A stretch of DNA of 64,000 nucleotides from Paraburkholderia ginsengiterrae. GTDB taxonomy: Bacteria > Pseudomonadota > Gammaproteobacteria > Burkholderiales > Burkholderiaceae. Within the stretch, counting starts at the first letter, position 1; every line of letters begins with the position of its first letter. Both the position numbers and the translations under genes were made by a program. Positions 48,857 to 57,835 of the stretch are shown one piece after another. The stretch spans positions 124,001-188,000 of the forward strand of contig NZ_LXKA01000338.1 of the NCBI RefSeq assembly GCF_001645125.1, read 5' to 3'. Under the pieces are notes generated by a model. The model saw only the letters and a list, made by a program, of their open reading frames with translations, did not search any database and was not told the origin of the DNA.

Positions 48857-49831
48857 ATGAGCGATACAAGAATGCGGGCGTCGCAAGCGGACGACGCACC
48901 CGCCCCGGTCATCGTGCGCCGCGCGAAAAAGGCCGAAGACCACGGCGGACATCATGGCGGCGCATGGAAAATCGCGTACGCCGATTTCGTCACCGCGATG
49001 ATGGCCTTCTTCCTGTTGATGTGGCTGCTCGGCTCCACGTCGAAGTACGACAAGCAGGGCATCGAGGATTATTTCAACACGCCCTTGTCGAGCCTTTTCG
49101 GCGGCAACGACACGGCTGCGGCACGTCCGAGCGTGGTGCAAGGCGGTGGACGCGACATCTCCGATACGCGGCCCGGCGACGGCAGAAAGAGCCAGACACA
49201 GCCGTCTGCGCCCATCACCGCGGCGCCCTCCGACGCAACGCGCCTCGAGCAGCTGAAGGCGAGGCTCACCGCACTGATCGAACAAAACCCGGCACTCAAG
49301 GCATTCAAGGATCAGATCCGCATCTCGATCACCAATGAAGGACTGCGTATCGAAATCGTCGATTCGCAGAACCGGCCTATGTTCTCTTCCGGCAGTTCGA
49401 AGCTGCAAGCGTATGCGGTGACGATCCTCACGCAGATCGGCGCTGAGCTCAACGACGTCGACAACCGGATTTCGATCGCCGGCCATACGGATGCGGTGCC
49501 CTACACCGCGGGACCGGAAGGCTATTCGAACTGGGAGCTGTCATCCGAACGCGCCAACGCCGCGCGCCGTGCGCTGGTAGCAGGTGGCATGCATGGAGAA
49601 AAGCTGTTGCAGGTGCGTGGACTGGCGGACGTATTGCCGCTCGACAGCCATGTCGCCGACGAGCCGACCAACCGGCGCATCAGCATACTGGTATTGAACA
49701 AGGCCGCCGAACTGGCATTTTTCCGTGACGGCGGCAGGACCACGATCGACGAAGCCTCGCCCGCGAGTTCAGCGCTTCCCGCAGTCGTGGCGCGCATGCA
49801 GCCGGTAACGGGTTCGCATAGCACACCGTAG
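48857..49831 (+). CDS. motB: Flagellar motor protein, stator B subunit
   Basis: A 324-residue protein: short cytoplasmic N-terminus, one TM helix carrying the proton-conducting Asp43 (KIAYADFVTAMMAFF, the MotB plug/TM signature), and a C-terminal OmpA-like peptidoglycan-binding domain (SIAGHTDAVPYTAG, NWELSSERANAARR, RGLADVLPL). A linker of about 60 polar residues separates TM and OmpA domains. It forms the 5:2 stator complex with MotA. Confidence 0.94.
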   Translation: MSDTRMRASQADDAPAPVIVRRAKKAEDHGGHHGGAWKIAYADFVTAMMAFFLLMWLLGSTSKYDKQGIEDYFNTPLSSLFGGNDTAAARPSVVQGGGRDISDTRPGDGRKSQTQPSAPITAAPSDATRLEQLKARLTALIEQNPALKAFKDQIRISITNEGLRIEIVDSQNRPMFSSGSSKLQAYAVTILTQIGAELNDVDNRISIAGHTDAVPYTAGPEGYSNWELSSERANAARRALVAGGMHGEKLLQVRGLADVLPLDSHVADEPTNRRISILVLNKAAELAFFRDGGRTTIDEASPASSALPAVVARMQPVTGSHSTP

Positions 49832-49847
49832 TATCGGGTGAGCGATT

Positions 49848-49881
49848 CCGGCTCGCGGGCATGAGCGCCGCCGCGAGCCGG
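49848..49881. terminator. Perfect hairpin between convergent genes
   Basis: An 11-bp stem, CCGGCTCGCGG (49848-49858) and CCGCGAGCCGG (49871-49881), between motB and the convergent hydrolase gene. There is no T-run, so termination strength is uncertain. Confidence 0.45.
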
Positions 49882-49911
49882 TATAGCCCATGCGAGGCCG
49901 AGCGGCGCGTG

Positions 49912-52035
49912 TCAGTTCGGCACGTTCACCGCGCCGTTGACCACCGTAATGGCATTGGCACCGGGACTCGCCGCAATCGCCGGCAGATTGGCCGTGGTCA
50001 GCGGCGGCGCGGCACCCGGCGTGCCGCCGCGCGGAACTGTGTGAATCACTTGCGATGGCGGTAACGGTGTGCCGTTCATCAGATGACTCCACATCAGATT
50101 GAGCGCCTGCAGGTTGTAGTAGTGCACCGGCACGAAGCGCGTATCGAAACCCGCCACGCCGAGGAACGCATCGAAATGCTGGCCGTTGGTCACCTCGTAA
50201 AGCGATAGCTTGCTGGCGCCGCCTTCGTTCAGTTGATTCAACCCGAGGTACGGCCGCGACGCGTGGTTGATCGGCACGAGCGCATCGGCGCGGCCCTGCA
50301 CGATGATGGCGGGCTTGCCGTGCAGATTGGCATTCACGCGAATCGCCTCGACGCCGGGGCTCAGCGAATTGTTCGTCCATAGCGCGCGCAGGCAGAAGGC
50401 GCCCGCATAGCTGCCGTCCGCGGTCGCCAGCCGGTGATCCGCGCCCGCCCCCACGTTGTAGACAAGGTTGACGCCGTTGGTCGGCGGCACGCCGTTGCCG
50501 GTGCCGAACACCGTGAGCATCGGCGAGACCGCCGGCGTGACGCCGGCCGTGCCGGCGGCATTCGTGGTGCCGAAGCTGAAGTTGCAGAGGTTATCGGCGA
50601 CGCTCGCTTTGATATACGCATTCGCATAGGTCACGGCGACGGCCGGCACGGCCTGCGAGTCCCACATCGGCGCTTGCAGCAGATCGGAATCGGTCTGGTA
50701 GCCATACTGATGCAGCAGTGCCAGCGCGTTGACCGCCTGCGTCGTCACGTCCCCGCCCGTGATCACACCCGCGGCGGCCATCGTCGCGCAGCGCGCCGTG
50801 CGGATCGAGTTGGTCGTGGCGAGCGGCAGCGCCGACAGATACGGCGCGCCGGCTGCGGCGGGCGCGAGTGCGGCGCACGGCTGCAGCATATTGGCAAGTG
50901 TCGTGTAGTCGGCGAGCGGCTTGCCGAAGGCAGCGACCGGCACACCGCCCTGCGCCACCGCGACCAGTGGGGACAAGCGCAGGTTGATTTGCGGCTCGCC
51001 CACCACGACCGCCGTGATCAAACCCGAGGTGTCCTGTTCCGCCGCCGCGAGCGACGCGCCGCCGCCGTTGCTCACCGAAGCCGCGATGGTCGTGATGCTG
51101 CCGCTCGCATAACGCACCGTACGGGTCGAACCGTTGAGCGCGCCATACGAATCATTGAGCGCCCAGTAAGCGAACTGGATCGCCTCCAGGGTATCCGTGC
51201 CCCAGTCCTTCTCCGGATTCTGCTGCGAATGCGCGTGCTTGAACGCGTAGCGGTTCGGGAACTGGCTATTGAAGGTCGTGAGATTACTGTTGCCGAGGTT
51301 CGCCGTGAAGAGGCTGGCCTTGCCCGCCGCGGTGGCGTCCTGCAAGGTGCCGTCGATTAGCGTAATGCGATTGGTCGACAGTTCGTGCGCGCCGTTGCCG
51401 CTGCCCTTGTCGGTGTAGGCCACCGCGCAACCGCGCTTGAGGCCCCACTCGCCGGCCGCAGAAATCGCGCCGTACACGCCGCGCGAACCCGATGACGTCG
51501 CGGTCACGATGCACGGCTGATTCGGATTGAAGCTGGCTGGAATCTGCACCAGCATGCTGACGTTCTGCGTACCGCTGCCGTCGTCGGCAAAAGCAAGGTA
51601 TTCCTTGCCGGTGATCTTGCCTTCGCCCAGCGTATCGTTACCGTTCACATCGATATTCGGCCCCCAGAAGCGTCCATAGCCGCCATTCGCGGTCATGTCG
51701 ACGAGCGCGCGGTAGTTCGACCAGATCGCGAGGCGCCGCAGTTCCGCGGCGGTGGGTTGGGCCGGATTCGCAATGGCCGGCGCCGTGGCCGACGCAAGGC
51801 CGGTCTTGCCGAGGCCTGCCGTGAGCAGGTCGTCGGAATTGCCGTCGTAGGACTGGGTGTTCACCGCGCTGGTGATGAAAGCCGGCAGCACGTTGGCTTG
51901 CGGCGGCGGGTTGCTTTCGCTGCCGCCGCTGTGGCAGCCAGTCAGCATGACGGCCATGGACAGGCAGGCCGCCAGGAGGGCTCGAACCGGTGAGACAGAG
52001 GGTGGCGCAGGCTTCACTTCGAACGCTAATGCCAT
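49912..52035 (-). CDS. D-(-)-3-hydroxybutyrate oligomer hydrolase
   Basis: A 707-residue lipoprotein-like exported or periplasmic hydrolase: signal with VMLTGC, then the 3HB-oligomer hydrolase fold. The modified lipase box SVSNGGGAS holds the nucleophilic Ser (family Ser-Asn-Gly-Gly-Gly). ADALVPINHASRPY and GQHFDAFL carry the likely Asp and His. It degrades oligomers produced by extracellular PHB depolymerase to 3-hydroxybutyrate. The ATG at 52035 is preceded by CGGAGAC. Confidence 0.9.
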   Translation of the reverse strand: MALAFEVKPAPPSVSPVRALLAACLSMAVMLTGCHSGGSESNPPPQANVLPAFITSAVNTQSYDGNSDDLLTAGLGKTGLASATAPAIANPAQPTAAELRRLAIWSNYRALVDMTANGGYGRFWGPNIDVNGNDTLGEGKITGKEYLAFADDGSGTQNVSMLVQIPASFNPNQPCIVTATSSGSRGVYGAISAAGEWGLKRGCAVAYTDKGSGNGAHELSTNRITLIDGTLQDATAAGKASLFTANLGNSNLTTFNSQFPNRYAFKHAHSQQNPEKDWGTDTLEAIQFAYWALNDSYGALNGSTRTVRYASGSITTIAASVSNGGGASLAAAEQDTSGLITAVVVGEPQINLRLSPLVAVAQGGVPVAAFGKPLADYTTLANMLQPCAALAPAAAGAPYLSALPLATTNSIRTARCATMAAAGVITGGDVTTQAVNALALLHQYGYQTDSDLLQAPMWDSQAVPAVAVTYANAYIKASVADNLCNFSFGTTNAAGTAGVTPAVSPMLTVFGTGNGVPPTNGVNLVYNVGAGADHRLATADGSYAGAFCLRALWTNNSLSPGVEAIRVNANLHGKPAIIVQGRADALVPINHASRPYLGLNQLNEGGASKLSLYEVTNGQHFDAFLGVAGFDTRFVPVHYYNLQALNLMWSHLMNGTPLPPSQVIHTVPRGGTPGAAPPLTTANLPAIAASPGANAITVVNGAVNVPN

Positions 52036-52323
52036 GTTGTTTGTCTCCGATATTTGCGAATACCGATAGGAATGCAGCGACACCGAACTTGCCGCGTCAT
52101 GTCCAATCGGGCACGACACTTCGGATACCGGCGCATCGCTAGCCTGCATTGACCTTTCAATGGAGTCAACAGCACATCATGGCCATCCGTTACGAATGTT
52201 CGGATTCGGGCGATGTCCGCAGCGAAACGATCAGACAGAAAACGGCATGCAGATACATTCGCGCTTGCCTGTGACTGTTTTGCATCGCACAATCGGTCTC
52301 ATTCCCTCTTCCGGTTCCCGCCC

Positions 52324-52911
52324 ATGGCCTATGCTTCGCTCGCCACCGGCGTGCTGCTCGCCGCCGGCTTCGGGTCGCGTTTCGACCCCGACGGCCTGCA
52401 CGACAAACTGCTTGCGCGCATGCCCGACGGCACACCGGTTGCTCATGAATCCGCGCATCGGCTGCTGTGGGTCGTGCCGCGGGTAGTGGCCGTGGTGCGA
52501 CCCGGTTCAGAGGCGCTGGCGCGCCTCCTGAACGACGCCGGTTGCGAAGTGGTGTTCGCGCCGCGCGCCGAACGCGGCATGGGCGCGAGCCTCGCCGCGG
52601 GCGTCGAAGCCAGCGCGGACGCCGAGGGCTGGATCGTCGCGCTCGCCGACATGCCGCGCATCGCCGCCACGACGATCGAAAACGTGGCACGTACGCTCGA
52701 CGCAGGCGCCTCGCTCGTCGCACCGTTTTATCAGGGGCAGCGTGGACATCCGGTCGGCTTCGGCGCCGAGCACCGCGATGCGCTGCTGGCGCTCGACGGC
52801 GATACCGGCGCGAAGTCGCTGCTCATGTCGCAGTTGGTGACACGGCTGGAAGTCGACGATCCGGGCATTCTGCGCGACGTCGATACGCCCGAGGATCTCC
52901 GCAAGCTTTAA
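52324..52911 (+). CDS. MobA-like nucleotidyltransferase (MocA/CoxI-type)
   Basis: A 195-residue NTP_transf_3 family protein. VLLAAGFGSRFDPDG matches the N-terminal LAAGxGxRxG..K nucleotide motif, with Lys in LHDKLLARM, and ALADMPRI the metal-binding LxDMP. HPVGFG and DTPEDL are further family motifs. Relatives transfer CMP to molybdopterin or act on other cofactors. The ATG at 52324 has no clear ribosome-binding site; the frame opens earlier. No xanthine-dehydrogenase genes are nearby. Confidence 0.85.
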   Translation: MAYASLATGVLLAAGFGSRFDPDGLHDKLLARMPDGTPVAHESAHRLLWVVPRVVAVVRPGSEALARLLNDAGCEVVFAPRAERGMGASLAAGVEASADAEGWIVALADMPRIAATTIENVARTLDAGASLVAPFYQGQRGHPVGFGAEHRDALLALDGDTGAKSLLMSQLVTRLEVDDPGILRDVDTPEDLRKL

Positions 52912-52970
52912 CAGCCCACGCCGCCGGCGCGGCGGCTGCGAGACGATTGTGAGGCGGCCCGCCTGATCGC

Positions 52971-53000
52971 TTGATCCAGGCGGGCGTCTGGGTGCATACT
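52971..53000 (+). promoter_or_regulatory. Promoter of the UdgX-fusion gene
   Basis: TTGATC (52971-52976), an 18-bp spacer, CATACT (52995-53000). The predicted start near 53007 falls inside the SOS box, so LexA bound there would block transcription. Confidence 0.5.
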
Positions 53001-53016
53001 GTATACCCATACAGTA
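52997..53016. promoter_or_regulatory. LexA (SOS) box
   Basis: TACTGTATACCCATACAGTA has perfect 8-bp arms and matches the E. coli LexA consensus TACTGTATATATATACAGTA at 17 of 20 positions; it contains CTG-N10-CAG. It ends 10 bp before the first possible ATG of the UdgX fusion. Confidence 0.85.
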
Positions 53017-53026
53017 TTTTGTCCGC

Positions 53027-54571
53027 ATGGCTGGCGCGTTCCGTTGCGCGCAGTTCCGGCGCGTCCGCATGAAACGTATTTCAATCGAACCGTCTTTCGC
53101 CGCCTGGCGGCGCGCGGCGCGCGAACTGCTGCGGCAAGGTATCGAGCCGGAGCGGATCGAATGGGTGGAGGCTGACGGGGGGGCGGAAGCAACCGGCGGC
53201 ACTCCGGAGAATCCCGGCCTGAACCCTGCCCCCGCCATCCCGCGCGAGTTGCTGGCCCGGCTGAAAACCGCCGCCTGCTTCCGCGCGCCGGACCGCTGGT
53301 CGCTGCTCTATCGCGTCGTGTGGCGCTGGACGCACGGGGAGCGCGACGCTCTCGCCCCAGACGACCGCGACGGCGCGCTGCTCGATCAGCGCATCCAGTC
53401 GGTCGAACAGGAAACCGAGAATCTGGTGCTGCTCACGCTGTTCAGGCGGCGCGATCCGTCCATGGGACTGCCGGAATTCGTCGGCTGGTACGAACCCCGG
53501 AATGACCTGCTGGAACGCGCCGCCGCACGCTTCGCCGCGCGCATGGGCGACTCCACGTGGATGCTGGCCACGCCGTCGGGCGCGGCGTTCTGGAACGGGA
53601 TGCTGCTGCGTATCGGGCGGCCGGCCGCGCCGGAAACTGGAGCGCCCCCCCTCGCGTTACAGGCAGGCTCGCAGGGTCAGCAGGCCACGCAAGCATTGCA
53701 GCCGTCCGTCATGGACGGCGAGGCCGTCACCAGCGAACCCACCGAGGCGCTCTGGCTCGCGTATTACGCCAGCGTCTTCAATGCGCTGCCGGCCCCCGTG
53801 CCGCTGCGGTACTGGCGTACGCCGCCCGTGGGCCCGCCCCTGCCCGCGCGGCTCACGCGCGAGCGCAGCCGGCTCGGCGCGCAGAGCGGCACCGTCACCG
53901 TGCCGAAGATGCCGCCCATCGAATATTCAGCGACCACGCCGCCGCTGCGCGACCCGGCCGGCCCGCCAGCCACCTGCCGGCGCTGCGCGTTGTGGCGCAA
54001 CGCGCGGCAGGCCGTCACGGGCGCCGGGCCGGCCGAGGCGTCGCTCATGGTGGTCGGTGAACAGCCTGGCGAGCACGAGAACCAGCACGGCGAACCCTTC
54101 ACCGGCCCCGCGGGTCAGCTGCTGGACACGGTGCTCGCACGCGCCGGCCTCGAACGCGCGGCGCTGTATTTGACTTATGCCGTCAAGCATTACAAGTGGG
54201 AAATTCTGGAGCAGCAGCGCCTGGAACAACAGCGTGTGCACCGTACGCCCGCGTGGCGCGAGGTCGAGGCTTGCCAATACTGGCTGGAGAAGGAATTGGC
54301 GCAGGTCGCGCCGCGCGTGGTCGTCACGCTCGGCGCGACCGCGCTGAAAGCGCTGACCGGCCCGCACGTCAATCTGTCCGAGTATCTGGGGCAGACCATC
54401 GCTCACGACGGGCGTCTGATCGTGCCGACGTGGCATCCGTCGTATGCGCTGAGAACGGCCGACAGCCGTTTGCGCGAGGACATCGTGGCGGGCATGGTTG
54501 CGGCGTTCGGGCGCGCGGCGGGGTTGGTTGCGAGACCAAACCACCTCGCAAGCCACACCGATTCCGCCTAA
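53027..54571 (+). CDS. DUF4130-UdgX fusion, uracil-DNA-binding repair protein
   Basis: A 514-residue two-domain protein. Residues about 20-195 form the DUF4130 (TIGR03915-like) domain (EPSFAAWRRAARELLRQG, RIQSVEQETENL). Residues about 312-500 form a UDG-superfamily domain of the UdgX type: CRRC at 317-320 (likely Fe-S ligands), GEQPGEHENQ at 344-353, GPAGQLLD, and the UdgX His in RVHRTP (His405), which in Mycobacterium UdgX bonds covalently to the abasic site after uracil removal. VPTWHPSYALR is the family 4-like His motif. It is preceded by an SOS box, implying DNA-damage induction. The start is ATG 53027 or 53069; neither has a Shine-Dalgarno sequence. The usual radical-SAM partner gene is not adjacent. 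Confidence 0.9.
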   Translation: MAGAFRCAQFRRVRMKRISIEPSFAAWRRAARELLRQGIEPERIEWVEADGGAEATGGTPENPGLNPAPAIPRELLARLKTAACFRAPDRWSLLYRVVWRWTHGERDALAPDDRDGALLDQRIQSVEQETENLVLLTLFRRRDPSMGLPEFVGWYEPRNDLLERAAARFAARMGDSTWMLATPSGAAFWNGMLLRIGRPAAPETGAPPLALQAGSQGQQATQALQPSVMDGEAVTSEPTEALWLAYYASVFNALPAPVPLRYWRTPPVGPPLPARLTRERSRLGAQSGTVTVPKMPPIEYSATTPPLRDPAGPPATCRRCALWRNARQAVTGAGPAEASLMVVGEQPGEHENQHGEPFTGPAGQLLDTVLARAGLERAALYLTYAVKHYKWEILEQQRLEQQRVHRTPAWREVEACQYWLEKELAQVAPRVVVTLGATALKALTGPHVNLSEYLGQTIAHDGRLIVPTWHPSYALRTADSRLREDIVAGMVAAFGRAAGLVARPNHLASHTDSA

Positions 54572-54658
54572 GCTGATGTGACGCCGCGCTTTTCACGCAC
54601 CGGCGCGCCGTTCGCGCCGTGCCTGCGGCCGGCGCATGCCGACATCACCCCACGCCCC

Positions 54659-55396
54659 ATGAGCGAAACCAGCCCACGCCTTTTCGTCGTTTCACCCCAT
54701 TTCGGCGACGCCGTCTTCAGTTGCGGCGCATTGCTCGCCGCGCATCCCGACGCCGCGATCTGCACGGTATTTGCCGCGCCGCCCGAACAACCGATGCAGA
54801 CCGAATGGGATAAAAAATCCGGGTTTGCGAACGCCCATGAGGCGATTCACGAACGCACGCTCGAAGACAACCGCGCCCTGGAACTGCTCGACGCGATTCC
54901 GCTGCGCACGCCATTTCGCGACTGTCAGTATGCGGACTCGCCCTCGATCAGCCAGCTGGCGGCGGCGCTCGAGGAAATCATCTATCGCACGACCGCGAAC
55001 ACTCTGCTGATGCCGCTCGGTCTGCTGCACGACGACTACGTGCGCGTGTTCGAAGCCTGCTGTGAAATTCTGCCGCGCCTGTCGCATCTGACCTGGTTCG
55101 GCTACGAGGAAGCGATTCACCGCTGCACGCCCGGCGTGGTGCAGGCGCGGCTCGCCGATCTCGCGCAGCGCGGCATCGTCGCAACGCCGGCCTATCCCAG
55201 CGCCGGCCATACGATCGATGCGCAACGCCGCGAGCAACTCAAACGCGAGGCGGTGAATGCTTATGAGAGCCAGTTGCGCGCGTTCGGCGCAGGCCATTAC
55301 GACGACGTTTTCGCCGCCGAGCGCTACTGGCAACTCAGCGTGAGCCGCGGCGCGAAAAAGTCAGGGGCGCGACGCGCCGGAAACGCCTACGCTTGA
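54659..55396 (+). CDS. PIG-L/LmbE-type deacetylase family protein
   Basis: A 245-residue protein of the PIG-L family, whose members are zinc-dependent N-acetylglucosamine deacetylases. The N-terminal LFVVSPHFGDAVFSCGALLA aligns with the family's AHPDDE..xG motif, but reads HFGD instead of HPDD, so the metal-binding Asp spacing is altered. LMPLGLLHDDYVRVFEACCE carries the second metal motif (HxDH region: HDDYVRVFE). Activity is uncertain. The ATG at 54659 lies 87 bp after the UdgX-fusion stop and may share its transcript. Confidence 0.82.
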   Translation: MSETSPRLFVVSPHFGDAVFSCGALLAAHPDAAICTVFAAPPEQPMQTEWDKKSGFANAHEAIHERTLEDNRALELLDAIPLRTPFRDCQYADSPSISQLAAALEEIIYRTTANTLLMPLGLLHDDYVRVFEACCEILPRLSHLTWFGYEEAIHRCTPGVVQARLADLAQRGIVATPAYPSAGHTIDAQRREQLKREAVNAYESQLRAFGAGHYDDVFAAERYWQLSVSRGAKKSGARRAGNAYA

Positions 55397-55464
55397 AGAA
55401 CACGGCCGGCGCGGCTGTCACATGAGCAGCTGCCCGGCCTTCCGCCCCATCCAAAGGTGATGCC

Positions 55465-55617
55465 ATGAGCTACGACATGCATACCAGCCCGATTCCCGAT
55501 CCTAACGCCGATCCGAACCGCGATCCGGAGGCCGATCCGCTGGTGCCGCCGTCGCCAGGTCACCATACCGAGGAACCGCAGCGGCCCGACGGGCCACCGG
55601 ACAAAGACCCGGTATGA
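55465..55617 (+). CDS. 50-residue Asp/Pro-rich small protein
   Basis: A small reading frame from ATG 55465 to TGA 55617. It starts MSYDMHTSP and contains repeats of the form [14 protein letters not shown], then [16 protein letters not shown], ending PPDKDPV. It is acidic and disordered. AAAGGTGA lies upstream at good spacing, and the downstream 400 bp contain no continuation. No function is known. The DP repeats would be labile in acid. Confidence 0.6.
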   Translation: MSYDMHTSPIPDPNADPNRDPEADPLVPPSPGHHTEEPQRPDGPPDKDPV

Positions 55618-55769
55618 GCGCGGCGCGCGACTTGGGTATGCCGCGCGCCGCGCAGCGCATCGTCCATGCACCAGCCCGCAATCAGCGCTTCGACTCGCGC
55701 GACGATCGAGAAATGTTCATCGGACGGCGAGTCTTTGCCTGCCTTGATCTTGCCGCAGAACTCGTCCAT
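55560..55769 (-). CDS. Possible small hypothetical protein
   Basis: A 69-codon minus-strand frame starting [19 protein letters not shown] and continuing [20 protein letters not shown] looks protein-like in its first 45 residues. The upstream in-frame stretch ([11 protein letters not shown]) is also protein-like but lacks a start, so this could be a remnant. It overlaps the 3' end of the 50-residue gene on the other strand. Low confidence. Confidence 0.3.
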   Translation of the reverse strand: MDEFCGKIKAGKDSPSDEHFSIVARVEALIAGWCMDDALRGARHTQVARRAHTGSLSGGPSGRCGSSVW

Positions 55770-56019
55770 ATCGGCAAGCGGTTGGGCCTGGCCGTTGATA
55801 ATCCAGCATCACAATAAACGCAAATAATCTCGCACAAAAAACATCACAATCGCATTTAATAAAATAAAAATCCTTTTTAATCAGACAAATAAATACCCGA
55901 CAACGGGTTTCCCCTGCCCTGCGGAGCGCGTGCCGCCGCGCCGTAAACACAGTCAGCGATAAGCCCATCGCTACAAGCGCCCTCTGACCGACCACTTTGC
56001 GAAAGCAAGCCCCATCGCT
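55770..56019. other. AT-rich upstream region of the chemoreceptor gene
   Basis: The stretch at about 55815-55905 is markedly A/T-rich (runs such as ATTTAATAAAATAAAAATCC) compared with the rest of the window. It probably contains the chemoreceptor promoter and could be a site for a nucleoid protein. No gene is seen. Confidence 0.45.
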
Positions 56020-57561
56020 ATGACTCTGAACAAAAAACTGGCCTCCATGGTCGCCGTCTTGTGGATCGGCCTGATCCTGATCGGCGGCTTTGGCGCATGG
56101 CAAAACCGCGCCTCGATGATCTCGGACCGCCGCGATCAGCTGAAATCGCTGATCGACCAGGCCAACCACATCGTCGGCCGCTACTACACGCTGGCTCAAC
56201 AACACACGCTCACCGAGGACGAAGCCAAAAAGCAAGCACTCGATACCCTGAAAGCCATGCGTTACGGCAAGGACGGCTACCTGTCCGTCAACGATTCGCA
56301 GCCTGTCATGCTGATGCACCCGTTCAAGCCGGAAATGGTCGGCAAGAACTTTGCGCAGTTCACCGATCCGGCGGGCAACCATCTGTTCGTCGACATCGTC
56401 AAGGCAGGCAGTCTGGAGGGCGGCGGCTTCGTCGACTACCTGTGGGCCAAGCCGGGCAGCGACAAACCCGTGGCCAAGACCAGCTACGCCGCCCACTTCG
56501 AGCCGTGGGACTGGTATCTCGTCACCGGCATGTACATGGACGACGTGCAAAGCGCGTTCTACGCGAGCCTGCTGCGCTGGCTCGTGATTACCGTCACGCT
56601 CGGCGCGATCGCCACGGTGGTCATGCTGCTGGTGTTGCGCAGCATCCGCCGCTCGCTCGGCGGCGACCTCGAAGTGGCGCTCGAACACGCGCAGCTGATG
56701 GCGCGCGGCAATCTCGCCACGCGCGTGCCGGTGCAAGCGGATCATGCGGGCAGCCTGCTGCACGCGCTCCAGACCATGCAGGCCGGCCTGGTCGATACGG
56801 TTTCGCGCGTGCGTCAGGGGACCGACAACATCAACATCGGCGCGACCGAAATCGCCGCCGGCAATACCGATCTCTCGCAGCGCACCGAGCAGCAGGCTGC
56901 CGCGCTCGTCGAAACGGCGTCGAGCATGGACCAGATGACCGTGAACGTAAAGCAGAACGCGGACAGCGCGCAGCAGGCCGCGCATCTCGCCGGCGAAGCC
57001 GCTGACGTCGCGAAGCGCGGCAGTCTCGTGGTGGAGGACGTGGTCCGCACGATGGGCGAGATCACCTCCAGCTCGCGGCAGATCGGCGACATCATCGGTG
57101 TGATCGACGGCATTGCGTTCCAGACCAACATCCTCGCGCTCAACGCGGCCGTCGAAGCGGCCCGCGCGGGCGAACAGGGGCGCGGCTTCGCGGTGGTCGC
57201 CGCCGAAGTGCGCAGCCTCGCCCAGCGCTCGGCCACGGCCGCCAAGGAAATCAAGGCATTGATCGAGACGTCGACGCATACGGTCGAAGCCGGCGCGTCG
57301 CTGGTCGCCAACGCCGGTTCGACGATGGGCGAGATCGTGCAGTCGGTGCGGCGCGTGAACGAGATTCTCGAGGAAATCAGCAACGCGTCGCGCGAACAGA
57401 GCGCGGGCATCGAGCAGGTCAATCGTGCCGTCGGCGAAATGGATCAGGTCACGCAGCAGAATGCGGCGCTGGTCGAACAGACCGCGGCGGCGGCGCATTC
57501 GCTGAAGGATCAGGTGGGCGTGCTGCGCGAAGCGATCTCGAGCTTCGCGCTGCCGGCCTGA
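56020..57561 (+). CDS. Methyl-accepting chemotaxis protein with Cache sensor domain
   Basis: A 513-residue chemoreceptor. TM1 about 7-27; a periplasmic single-Cache (sCache_2) domain about 30-185 with [20 protein letters not shown] and [16 protein letters not shown], typical of that class; TM2 about 186-208; HAMP about 209-262; then the signalling domain with the intact tip [20 protein letters not shown] and [18 protein letters not shown]. The class commonly senses small organic acids. It stands alone and ends at two terminators. Confidence 0.93.
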   Translation: MTLNKKLASMVAVLWIGLILIGGFGAWQNRASMISDRRDQLKSLIDQANHIVGRYYTLAQQHTLTEDEAKKQALDTLKAMRYGKDGYLSVNDSQPVMLMHPFKPEMVGKNFAQFTDPAGNHLFVDIVKAGSLEGGGFVDYLWAKPGSDKPVAKTSYAAHFEPWDWYLVTGMYMDDVQSAFYASLLRWLVITVTLGAIATVVMLLVLRSIRRSLGGDLEVALEHAQLMARGNLATRVPVQADHAGSLLHALQTMQAGLVDTVSRVRQGTDNINIGATEIAAGNTDLSQRTEQQAAALVETASSMDQMTVNVKQNADSAQQAAHLAGEAADVAKRGSLVVEDVVRTMGEITSSSRQIGDIIGVIDGIAFQTNILALNAAVEAARAGEQGRGFAVVAAEVRSLAQRSATAAKEIKALIETSTHTVEAGASLVANAGSTMGEIVQSVRRVNEILEEISNASREQSAGIEQVNRAVGEMDQVTQQNAALVEQTAAAAHSLKDQVGVLREAISSFALPA

Positions 57562-57616
57562 GCCCGCGGCTGAAGACCGGTACGAGCCAGGAGCCGCGCA
57601 CGGAAGCTGCACAAAA

Positions 57617-57651
57617 AAAGAAGGCGCTCAACAGGCAGGGAGCGCCTCTTT
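57617..57651 (+). terminator. Intrinsic terminator after the chemoreceptor
   Basis: Stem AGGCGCTC (57622-57629)/GAGCGCCT (57640-57647) flanked by AAAG and CTTT. Confidence 0.65.
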
Positions 57652-57693
57652 AACACGCCGCGTCGGAGTCGACGCATCAATCGAACGAACCAG

Positions 57694-57727
57694 CCGCGCG
57701 GATTTTTGAAATCCGCGCGGTTTTTTT
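57694..57727 (+). terminator. Strong intrinsic terminator
   Basis: A perfect 12-bp stem, CCGCGCGGATTT (57694-57705)/AAATCCGCGCGG (57709-57720), 3-nt loop, followed by seven T. It isolates the chemoreceptor from the penicillin-binding-protein gene. Confidence 0.85.
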
Positions 57728-57835
57728 ATGCCGGTGACCGCCATGGTCCCCTTGCACGAACCTCGCATACAGATTACGTTCTTATTACAATCATGAGTGA
57801 CACCAGTTAATCGAGCCGTTCGCCATCCGCACCCA

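Noticed and set aside
55717-57612. 631-codon minus-strand frame
   Set aside because: Antisense shadow of the Cache chemoreceptor; low-complexity Arg/Asp composition.
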